From Himantopus leucocephalus (Eukaryota; Chordata; Aves; Charadriiformes; Recurvirostridae): a stretch of DNA of 64,000 nt. Location of the stretch: contig RSEF01000003.1 in the NCBI GenBank assembly GCA_003993805.1, forward strand, positions 37,892,288-37,956,287. Direction: 5' to 3'. The notes under the pieces are model-generated. The model was not told the origin of the DNA and ran no database searches. It worked only from the letters and a program-made list of their open reading frames with translations. The position numbers and the translations under genes are program-made. Numbering within the stretch: the first letter of the stretch is position 1; every line of letters begins with the position of its first letter. Of the stretch, positions 53,118 to 64,000 are shown one piece after another.

Positions 53118-56100
53118 TCTATTGAGCCATAAGGTACAAGAAGAGACTACAACAACTTTTCTTGTTTAAGCCGCAAAATGAAGGCTGGGAGGCTGAGCGT
53201 TTAGGGGTGACAATGACAGGGGGAGAAAGGGAGGGAGAAGCTAAATAACCATGGTAGCAAAAGAGCAAGTGGATGTACATTAGGCATACATTCTGGCTGG
53301 AAAGCATGTCTTGCCATCAGAACAGGGACATCTCTGTTTCTAAGAGAAATCTAACTGATGCTTTTCTTGAATGAATTATACGGCTTGATTGAGTGCAGGA
53401 GGACTGATCTCTTCAGCTTTTTGGACTCCTCAAACACATATACAACTGAAGTGTTTGATGCTCCAGTGAGTAATCATGCAACAGTGGATTATACTGTGGC
53501 TCTAAAACAGACTGCTTTGGGAAGGGTTGTGTGCTGGATAGCTTGCAGAGATGTGCTTGAGACACCCACTGTTTTCAGGATTGCTGTGGGAATATTTACT
53601 AGTAGCAGTAGTCTAAGTCTTGATATGGGGATTTCAAAAGCTGAATTGGACCTCTACTGGTACTGTCATGGACTTAATCTTTCCTTAATCTCTGCCAAGA
53701 TGAAGACCTTTTGTCAGCAGTAGAAGCCTTCTTTTTTTGGACATTAAGATGAAAAGGGCAGGGTTTTAAATCTCCATTCACTTTCATGCTGTTTCATTGC
53801 TGCTCCCATGGTCTGGGGCAGATAGAAACTGGTCTGAAACATGTAGGATGGAATGTAGAATGCCAAGATGTAGCTCCCTCAGATCTTCAGGTATGTGTCT
53901 CCACGTGTTTTCTCTTCTCACCTGTACACCTGAAAAGGCAAACGTCTGGTCTTGTCCACTTCATAGCCTGTATAGCACGAGATGATAACTGCTGTGGTGT
54001 TACCTTTCCAATGTTCTGATCCTGAACCCCACAGTAAGGAAAAATTCCATGGAGATCATCTGATCTGTCCCACCTTGTTCAGTCAGGGTGGGAGAAGAAG
54101 GGGAGACATGCTAATATGTTCACATATTTTTAATGTGACTAACGTGCGTAGTGGAAATTCCGGGCATGTTGACACATGACTTCAGTTTCTTTCATCGTTT
54201 CATGGGAATATGTGCAAAGCGTGCAAGTTTTGCAAAGACATCCACGAGGAGGAGCCCTGTGCTTGCCGAAGAAGGGTTTAGCTCTTTCCTGTTTTTCACT
54301 GCATCATCCGCGGAGGGTAGCCTTGTCTTGAAGCATAATTAGTTCTGAGGAAGAATTTTATCAGCCTAGTCTTTGGGGACTGGTAGCATGTAAACACTTA
54401 TTAAAACGTTATTTTGAGGTCATAATTGTGTCATGAGTCAAACTTGACAGATGCAGATAGAAGAAGGGGTTATCTCTCCATGGGGACCGTTTGTGTTTCC
54501 TTCTGAAGATTTACATCAAATGGTGCATTTCCTCTCAGTCCGTGGGATCGTACGAGGATAGAGAACATTTTCATATTTTGAGTGAGAAAGTGCATAGCCT
54601 TTTACACTGGGAAAGATGTAGACACTGTAGATTCTTATAAGCAAGATTTTCCTTCTGGTAGCTTCAGAAAGAAAAGTAATGGGCATTAATTGACACAGAC
54701 ATTAGGTCTGTGGGGTTTTCTTGGTTTGTGTGGTGGGGGTGTATTTTTTTTCTTTTCTCTCTCCCTCCCCTTCCTGAAAACTGCCACTCAGCTGTTTTTA
54801 AGTTAATGTATTAGAAGCGACAAAAGAAACATGTTTTCATCTCTTTGATCTTCTGTAGGCTTGCTGTGTGACTGGATGAATTGCTTCATCTCTGGGTCTT
54901 CCTTTTGGTAGAAGAAAGACCACAGTTCTCCTTACTATCTATTCTGCAGAGGACCCCTTTCTGTGGGAAGGTCTCTTGCATACTGTCTCACATGAGAAGG
55001 TGTGGTTACATAGGGGGCTGTCCAGGTGAATGTCCCAGGATGCATTAACCTTTTTTGACTTTTCTTGTTGGGGAGTGACTCCATTTAGATTATAGCCACG
55101 AACCTACTAGTGAAGACAGACTGGTGATAGCTTTGGGGCTACCTGCCACTGACTCTAATGGATGCAACCTCCTTCCTAGTGAAGGTGGTGCTGTGTCATG
55201 CTGTCCTGTTACATGTTGCAGAGCATGTGCTTCCTTGGGCAGTGTGCATGGGAAGGTGGCAGGATTACAGATGACTGACGTCTTGCCTTCCCTTCTCCAG
55301 TTAATCTGTTCTTGTGACTGATTGGCAAAATTTCCCCAGACATCAACGGGACTAGGATCAAACCTTTTGAGCCTGTTAAAATTTTTAATTTTTTTCTTTT
55401 TTTAGAATGAATTGCATTTGAAACGTGAGTAGGAATTAAAGTGCAATCTTCTACAAATCACCCACCATTACCTTTGCCAGCTGAATGCACAAATACTCTT
55501 CAAAAGCAGGAAACCAACATGTTCTTAAAGTCTTACTTTTATCTTGCTGTTGCACATTGCTGAGTCAAATGCCCCAAGGTAGTTGACTTCACTTAGAAGC
55601 CTAATTCTCATCTCATCTCACAAAACTTTTATTCTGGGGCAGCCCTAGTACCCATATTTGGATCTTGCTTATGTAGTCTTTATAACAGTGTACCTGCCCT
55701 GGCAACAGTGATGCTTCTCCTGATTTGGAGGGACAGCTGAACTGGCTTCAGGAAATCATAACATTCAGAGGACCTGGTGATACCTGTGTTGTCATTCCTG
55801 GACACAGGTGTCTGCCTCTGGGGGAAGGATGTGCAACTGTTCTTCACTGTTAAGTGAACAGAAACAGTGCCTAACACTTTCATTTGTACCTACTGAAAAC
55901 TATGTTCTGTTGCTCAGTGCTCATTAGCAGTGAAATTGATAACATTATCTGTTTGTCCCAGCATGAACTGGGCTTCTGTGATTGATTAAATGCAGAGGCA
56001 AATTTGAGACACTAAATTAGTTGCAGAAGTGGTTTCTTGCAAGTAGACCACGGAAAATAGTACTGATTACTGTTGCACAGTAAGCCACAGGGGTCTTTGT

Positions 56101-59100
56101 CCTTTACCTCTATAGAGGCTTGAATGTGGTGTGGCATTTTGTTTCCTCCATGGCTCTGTAATGAAGAGGGATTAGGTTGTGGTCATGGAAAGGAGCAGCC
56201 TGTGGGTATGTGTCAAGAGATTTGTGCTATGCCTTGGCTGTTTTAGTCAGACTTTCTGCTCATGTCAAGGTAAGCATTTTGCCTCTGCTCTCCATTTATA
56301 AAATGAAGCTAATGTGACTCTGCAGTTGTCTGGGGACATCAGGAGGCTCAATGTTAAAAGCTGATAATGACCACCAGCAAGTGAGCCTCTGGAGAGGGAT
56401 TATACCAAACAGTTTTTTTCAGCTCAATAGAAAAAAATCCCTTTATGATCTTCAAGACAGGTAGGAGTTGTGGAGATAGTGCCTCGGGGTTATGGAGACT
56501 TTTGAGTGTCTAAGAAATGCGGGACCGGGTTTGAAGGCTCTCCTTCTTTGCACATCTGGAAGTGAAGAGTGCTTGGAAGCCCAGGAGCTAGGGACAGCGC
56601 AGGTACTTCTGTAAGGCCTTGAGAGGAAGCAAGATGACTGATTTTTGGGTCAAGAGTTTACAGAAATGTCTGGCCTGGGAATTCTCTGAGTGAGAGAGCA
56701 GCCTACTGCACGTTTCTGTTGAATTTAGGGGAAGGACTTTACATTCCCATTTCTTCTTAGTGCAGCCTTGTTTACTTACGAAATTTAGTTCTCTTTGAAA
56801 TTGCTTGCCCCGCTGGAACAGATCTCCAAACCCTGATCACTTGCAACCTTACCTGCCACAAAGGCAACGTTAGTATTTGTTAAGCGCCTCTTGGATCCTC
56901 GTTCTGGCACCGCTGTACAAAATCAGAGACCGTTTCTGTGTAGAGGCTGAGGGAGTAGCTTACATCCATAATTGAAGTATTTAAAATTAACCATTAAGAT
57001 TAAATGTTGTATTAGTGTTTCAAGGATCCCTGTCTAGTAACTAAGCAGAACAGAAAAGGAGTGACCTGGAGACTAGTCCAGCTCTTTTAAGGATAAATAA
57101 AAGACTTCAGTTGTGGTGTTTTTCACTGATGTCCTTTTTTGATGGGGGACTGTCAGCTTGTGAGAGCTAGGATCCCCCCAGCCTCCTCTGTGGGGTACAA
57201 CCAGCTGAGCAGTTACGTTAAGTATAGTATTTGGGCCATGTTTTAATACCAGGAAGCCTGTTGTGGCAATGAGTTTAACTTCCCTCTTCCCTTCCCCTTC
57301 ACTGGTCTCTTGCTTTCAGCAGTGCTGGTGTTTCTTTCAAGGCCTGATTCTGCTTTGCTGTTGCGTCTGCAGCACCTGTCGGCCACGCTGTGCAGAGAGC
57401 ATGGGACCGGGTCCTCCGGCTCTGGAGCTTTTTGCACAAATTGAAGTGCTTTTGCTCTTCACGAGTACAATTCATTTCGTTTCCTCCTGGAAAAACTCAA
57501 TCGCATAAGATAGCGTCTCGTAGCATTCTCGTCATGTTTCCTTAGCGACATCCCTGCCATCTTGTCCAGATGAATAACAAAGCCAGGTCTGCAGTTTTGT
57601 CTTGAAAGGTAATAAAAATGAACTCCAGCTGCCTTTGCTCTGCAGTATATAAATTGTTACCCCTACCGTATGCTCCAGAACCGGAATTTGTTTTCTCTTT
57701 TCTGGCTATTGGTGGTGCTGATGTATGGGAGAAACTCTGTAGCTTGCGTTTTGTAAGCAATGTTGATAGTGTGGAGCGGAGACTAATACAAATATGGCTA
57801 TTCAAGTATATAATAAATTAGGCAATGCTGACATGGATGTGATAAGACACAAATAGGTAACATCGAGTTGTTGTGCTTACTAGGGCAGTTTCTCCAGAAG
57901 CATAATCAAGTAGCTGATTCTCATGCACTTTCACTTGTCTTTCCCTCCCTCCTGCATATTTTTCTGTCTTCTCTTCAACTTAATTTTTGTGTGTGCTTCC
58001 TACTGCCACATCAGCCTTGAAATCTAACGACCAGCCTTTTGAGGGGGGATTATTTCTTTAGAAAGAAGGACTAACAGTAGCAAGTGGACATAGCTTATTG
58101 TTTTCTGAGTCAAACGGCGCAGACCCAAAGGAGCCGTAGTGACTTACATGTGCCAAGGACATTCTGCTGAAAGTCCCATCTCCAGTTTTTGAGTGTACCC
58201 AGGCTACTTCTGCAGACATTTCTCCCTTGGGGGAGGCATTCGACATGAAGCTTGTTAGTGGGATGGGAGATTGTGACAATTAAAGTGCACTTGGGAGAGG
58301 TTTGTTTGAAGCCTGTGTTTATTTTGAAGGACCTTTTGAAGCATGTGATTTTTCCAGCTGGGGCAGGGAGGTGGGATGGAGGGCTGAGGCTCAGGCTGTC
58401 CTACAGCAAGCTCACTCCTGCCAGCCTGCAGCTGCCACATGCTTGGGAGGAACCAGGGGCATAAATTGGCCTTTTCTTCCGAGCAGGGTTGTACAGGGAA
58501 GGCTCACCATGTATCTGTGCCCTTCTTGAACCTGTAGTGCCATCATGGGAGAACAAGGAAGCACAACTGAGAGCGTAATACCAGATTTGCAAGGAATCCA
58601 CTGTAACCCTTGAGGCTATGAGAAAAATGGTGTTGTGCTTCAGTTTCATTACTGTTTCCTGAGTTCATAAGGCTCCTATCATTTATTGCTTGGTGTGAAC
58701 GTTAGGGTTTTAGTACAGTGGAGGTCACCCATCTGTGACTTTGGCTTTGCTGCCTAATTGTAAGTGACACCCCCGTTCCCCCAGCTTGCTTTAAAAATAA
58801 AAAAGAAAGGTTATAATGTGGAGCCTGAGAAATTTTTTTTATTAAGAGAAGAGTCATGTCTTCCCTCTAAGGAAACACCTGGAAAATTAACATTTTATGG
58901 TGTGCCAAATTAGTTCCTTTGAAACTGCAAGGTGAGAAAGGTTGTTAAGTCAGAGGCTCACAGAGGATTTCTTCAGCTCAGTGAAATATCTGCGTGGCCA
59001 GCAACAACAACCCATTCCCTCTACAAGTAGCTCTGAAGATAAGATCAGCATTTTGCTTGTATTGATCACTTTTCCCCACCCCAGACTTATTCTGGACCGA

Positions 59101-62100
59101 TTTAAAACCCTGAATACTAGCAGTAAAATAAAGCTTTGGAAGGTTTGAATGAACTACTAGTGGAAGAAAGATTCAGTACCATATGTGGAGACTCTGGGCC
59201 AAGTTTAGCCTTAGTGTTACTACTCTGGAATTTTGTTCCCAAACACGTTGGATGATGTTGTGTGTATCTGCATGTCTGTGTATGTTTTGTTTGCATGTCG
59301 TCTTTTCTAAATAAGAGATACCTACTCACTAAATATGTTTACACCAGCTCAGCTGTAAGGAAGGTTTGGGACTGGGAAATTATTTAAAACCCTGGACCTT
59401 TCACGTTGGTGAAATCCATCCAGGAGGTCAGCAGCCCATCTGTTTGATATGCATGGCTCTTACCCAGGAACCACAAGCAGGAAATAAATAAAACAGAGGT
59501 AACTCTTTCAGTTATCTTGTTTCAAGCTCCCAGAACATTGTATTGACTAATTACAGTTGATATTTAACTAAAACACAAGCTACTCTTGTAAGTTTTTGTA
59601 TTCGAAGGCAGGAGATGGGAGAGAAGCTGGAGCAAGAGGCCAAAGCATTATCTATAGAGCTACCATCACCTCAGTCACTCTGTCTGACTTATGATTCAAA
59701 CAAATGAACAAAACAGAACATTCTTGACAAGAACTATAGTTTATATTAAACAGATCATTAGGCAAGGCGGCTGCTTAGTACAGAAGTTCAATTAATGACT
59801 TCATATGAGGATTTGCCACACTGGTCTTCCAGTGCTATTATAATTTTAGATATTTTAAAAGGCAAGATGCTGTGCTGATTATGTTCGTTCTACTTCATTT
59901 TTTACCCGTTAAGAATAACCTTGCATGCTGAGTAAGAAAATGCATTGTTCAATAAGCATGCCATCTTTCAGTGCCCTTCTGATACTTCAGCAAGGAATTG
60001 GAGCTGCTAAATGCTTAGTGATGATGGGGCGCATCAGCTTCCATGTTGCCTGATTTGGGAGGTTTAGGTTCAGTCATTTGAAATCCCACAGCGATGAAAC
60101 TTAATATTCAGGTTGTCAGGCAAAATGCACGATCTGTTTTTAATATAAAATAATTCTTACCTGTTAAGCTGATTCGGGAGTTACAAAGTGATAGAAGACT
60201 GCTAATTTTTTAAGCTTTAAGTTCTTTAAAAGCTAAACCTAGGCCTGGAATCAGCTTAATGCTGCAAAGTTAACACATACAAGTGATTATTTCGGCTTCT
60301 AAAACCACCATGTGAAATGGTTTGGCCAGGTAGGGCTCCTAGCCCTGTAATAAAGCTGTTGAGTAAAGCAACCTGACTTTCCACACCTGTGGAGTACCAC
60401 AGACTTGAGGAAAAGCTCGGTGGGTACTCGAGCGGCACAAGCCTGGTGCAGTGGTGAGGGATCGAGGGCGGGGGGTAGGGGGACAGAGCTGCGTGAAGGC
60501 TGCAAGCGAAGCCCAGACCCTGCTGGGGTAGGGAGCAGTGCTGGCTACCTCGCTGCGCAGCAGAAGTTCCAACTTTGCGTTCCCACCTCCAGCAGTGGAC
60601 ACTGCAAGGGAGAAAGCAGCATCCCCAGGGAGGTGTTTGGACATGTGTCTGGTTTAGATAGGGATTTAACTGGTGTATTTTAAATGTCAGCTAAGGCACG
60701 TGTTATGCTGGGGAAGAGTGTCTTTCTAGAACCTCTCCCTCTAAATGGAGCGTGGTACTGAGGAAACATTTGCCTGTGCTGTGTCCAAGCATGGTGCTTG
60801 TTTTTTGGAATGAGTCCCTGCTCCCTCAGAGATGCTGGAAAAGGGCCATGGGGTTTGTCGCTGTTTAGGGTAGTAACTGTTTTTTCTCAGAGTCCTGGGA
60901 TTTCCCTGGTGTACCACTGTAACAAGTGGTGTTTCTTATGGAGCAAACAGCGCCAAAGTTCACAGGGACTTCACTGGATGGCTCATTGCCACTTCTCTCA
61001 GATGCTTAATAGGATCCTCCGCCCTGAGTTTTGAACCTGGCCTTCCCATGTGATACAGGGAGCCTGTTGGGGTTAAACTGCAAAGGAACATGTGTATAGC
61101 TCATGGGTTTTTTTCATTAAAGGCAATTTACTAATCTAAAATTGCCATGGGGAGAAAAAAGTTCTATATTCATTTTATAGAATTTTGTGGGATTCTTCTT
61201 ATTTTTATTGCAGGGGGAGGGGAAAGCCCTGTAGCACTTTCAATGTGACATAAATGTCAGCTTTCTTCTAATGAAGAGTCGTACAGGATGATTGCTTTCT
61301 GCTTTTGAAACCATGGCAGAAATAAGCCCGAGGAAAAAGAATACCGTGTCTTGTCACTATCCTATACTGTCTCACAGCCACCCACAGAGAAACTGGTAGG
61401 AAGTGTCTCTTGATCATGGAAGATGGATGGGCCCATGGCATGAGCTTAGCTACCAGATTTCAATTTAATATCAATTTTTGCCTCTGGGTTTGAGCTGCTT
61501 ACAACACGTTTTAGCTTGAAGTGCAAAATTATGGTCGTAGGGAAATATGGCATTTTTGCTGCTGAAAAGAAATGTATAAGGAGGTGTGTGAAATAGATGT
61601 GCTGTTCTCATTGCCTAAGCAAGTCGACTGAAAAATCCAGTTGCTGTGTATTCAAATGTCAGGACTTTTAGCACAGTCTGAATGCCAAAATATTTTTGGG
61701 GAAAGTTGTGTTCTGTGGTGTTTTAACTTCAGCAGAAGATTAGAGGCAAGCTCCGAATCTTGCTACCCTACCCTGAGTATTTTTGTTCAAACTGAAGAAA
61801 TTAATATGTTTTAATCTCATTACCTCCCTCTCAGCATAACTAACTAATTTGAGTAGTTTGTATGCATCCTCAAAAGGTGAAAAGATATACTTAGTGAAAG
61901 GAAAATTTTTTGCGTTTCTAGATATTTTAATTTTTGATAGTCATTGGATCACTAGCGGCTTCTCTTGCTTTGTTGCCATAGAAAATACCTACAGCTCTCT
62001 AAATCTGTGCAAAGTGCTTTAGTATGTCACCAATAACCTGAAAATTTTCATTTTTGAGGTTAAATCTTGTACCTAGCTCCAAGTTGATGAATACCTAGTG

Positions 62101-64000
62101 TTTGTCAGCATTCTATTCTCTGGTTTCTGAAAGTGATTGTAGGACTGATACAGCTGTCAGAGATGTGGTCTTTGTTCTTGTTCTTTTAAAATATAGTTGC
62201 ACAAGGAAAATGTCACAACAGAAATAAGTCTGCTCTGCTGTCTGCAAAGAGGCCGGTACACCTATCAGGCTGAAAATTGTATGAGACATGGCCTTATTAT
62301 GGGATAAATCTGGACTCTTGGTTCTGCTCTTGTGATACTTGTGATACTTCGCTTCCATCTACAAGGAGTAAAGGAGTCCTCCTCAAGATGAACCTAGTGG
62401 TTCATCCTGTGAAATCCTGTTTCTGCCACTGATCCAGGGAAATATTCAAGCAACTTAGTGACGACTGGTGTGATGGGAAGAAGTGGTTTTCACTTCCCAT
62501 GTGGTTAGTGGTTAATTCATGCTCGGGTTTGCGATTGACTTCAGTAAGAAGGGATGTCAATAGCGATGTTGGCATTTCAAATATTCTTATGAATAGGTGA
62601 CTTTCTTAATGCAGTTTTTCTGGAAATTAATATTCTACAGGAGCAAAGAGCTGATGGGAAAGTGATTGTCTGTATGGAGGTGGGTTCCATCCAGAAATCT
62701 GTGGCATCTGTGAAGGCAAAACTTTAGAGAAAGAAGCTAAGTCAGCTCCTTTTGTAATGTGCTCCCTTCCCTCTATTTGCTGTCTTTCAGTTTTAACAGA
62801 TCATGTCACAGTTTTGTGCTTTAGTCCCTACTATAAGCACTCTGTAAGTTTTCCTGAGTGCCCGAGTCTTGTGTGAATGACCAATCAGCACATTCTCTCT
62901 CCACAGGGCATATTTTTAGTGTGGTGTTTGGGGAAAGAAGGTGCAATTAGAACTAATCCATTAACTTTAATAGCTTTTTATGTACCACACTGACTGCAGA
63001 CCCCTGTGGGGGTCAAGGCATTGCTGATTACCCTGCGTCTGTCCAGCACAAGGTTCTCTTTGATCTCTGAAGTCTAGTCTGATTTTATTTGTAAGTAAAG
63101 TTGGAAAGCGCAGTCTGAAAGAGATAAATGAGAAACTTGCAAAATGACCCCGAATTTGGTATTGTAATTGTTGGAAGATATGTTTTTGTTTATACTGCAT
63201 TTTCTGCAGTAAAGTGACTTAAGCGTTGTCAGCCAAGCGGGCATAACTCAAGACCTGTTGGGTGCTAACAATTCTTTCAGGTAATAAAAGAAATGTGTTC
63301 TGAAAGAGTGCATGTGCTATTACTTGGGTTCAGGCATTTTATATGGTAATATCACAGTCTTTTATTCATGGCCAGTCTAGTAAGGATGTTGAAGGAATAA
63401 AATGAAGGCTGGAAAAACTGCCGTGAATTCCGCTGAAGATAGTAGGGAAACTTAGCATACCTTAGTCTTGGTAGTCAGGTATTTTTTGTCTACAAGTTAA
63501 CTCCTCTTCTAGAGGAAGTTTTGCATTATCAAAATCATAGGGCATCTAAATAATATTATTTAAAGATTACCAGCGGAGACACTTTTCTTTCCTTCAGTTT
63601 TTCCCTGAGCATAAGGCAATCTGAAGCTTAATGTAGCTTGTCTATTAGGGATGTTTTATTTCATGGATACATGGAGGCTGAACTGTTCAGCAGGGCTCAA
63701 AAAGCAGTAAAACAAAGCAAATACACCAAAAGTTGTCTTCAGTAGGGACTTACATAAAAGTAAATTCACTTTTCCTGCAGCTCTCGTGGAAGAGGCTATT
63801 GAGGAAGAACTATTCTTCAGTGAGTGCCACACCAGGAAATAGGTCAAAAATATTTTTTAAAAATCTTTACAGAGTAAGGGAATGCATGCATGGTCATATT
63901 ATGTTACAATCTTACTGAATTTGTTTCTGTTGATGAAAACTGTACCTCTCTAATCAAACCAAATTTTGAAGCACATCATAAAGAACTGGTTGACCTAGTT

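Larger units (their letters stand above)
47720..64000. other. Intergenic region without recognised genes
   Basis: More than 16 kb of AT-rich sequence. The open frames present are short, overlap on both strands and show no motif or matching splice sites. Contents I can name: a 100-N gap at 50697-50796 next to a T/C tract, a single N at 52080 without flanking duplication, a C-rich run at 53095-53117, and homeodomain-type TAATTA sequence near 49368. EIF2AK2, the next gene in human order, is not visible. Confidence 0.6.

Noticed and set aside
53358..53723. 121-codon plus-strand open frame in the intergenic region
   Set aside because: No motif, splice or promoter support; frames of this length are expected by chance in 18 kb.
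45441..64000. A second sulfotransferase copy
   Set aside because: I searched for RKGxxGDWKN, RNPKD and YEDLK motifs in all frames and found none beyond the SULT6B1 exons.

Overview
The window is nuclear DNA of a bird. It has long, AT-rich introns with GT/AG boundaries, several CR1 LINE fragments carrying the avian-type 3' end (ATTCTATG-like octamers), one dense CpG island, and exons whose translations closely match vertebrate proteins. The gene order equals the human 2p22.2 block in inverted orientation: PRKD3, NDUFAF7, CEBPZ, CEBPZOS, SULT6B1. I cannot name the species. The assembly is a draft: there are three 100-N gaps and three single Ns, two of which sit between duplicated contig ends.

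Layout. 1-11443 (+): the last seven coding exons of PRKD3, holding the whole kinase domain, then a 3' UTR of about 3 kb. 15182-21336 (-): a complete ten-exon NDUFAF7 (450 codons plus stop), tail-to-tail with PRKD3. 21337-21651: a CpG-rich head-to-head promoter shared by NDUFAF7 and CEBPZ. 21652-37925 (+): a complete sixteen-exon CEBPZ (1064 residues). 38004-38392 (-): the two 3' coding exons of the small gene CEBPZOS, tail-to-tail with CEBPZ. 41797-45440 (+): six exons of the sulfotransferase SULT6B1. The first coding exons of CEBPZOS and SULT6B1 are not visible; an assembly gap at 39377-39476 lies between the two genes. 45441-64000: no supported gene, only one CR1 copy, a third gap and simple repeats.

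The genes do not form one pathway. PRKD3 is a diacylglycerol/PKC-regulated kinase, NDUFAF7 is a mitochondrial complex I assembly methyltransferase, CEBPZ is a nucleolar ribosome-biogenesis factor, CEBPZOS is a small protein reported to be mitochondrial, and SULT6B1 is a PAPS-dependent cytosolic sulfotransferase. What links them is architecture: one shared CpG promoter, two convergent gene pairs, and probably a second divergent promoter that the assembly has lost.

I did not find a new biological system. The points most worth a second look are the CEBPZOS micro-exons and their antisense overlap with CEBPZ, the missing heads of CEBPZOS and SULT6B1, the paired ETS-like sites in the NDUFAF7/CEBPZ promoter, the 72-base first intron of NDUFAF7, and the G-quadruplex-like run directly after the CEBPZ exon 1 donor.
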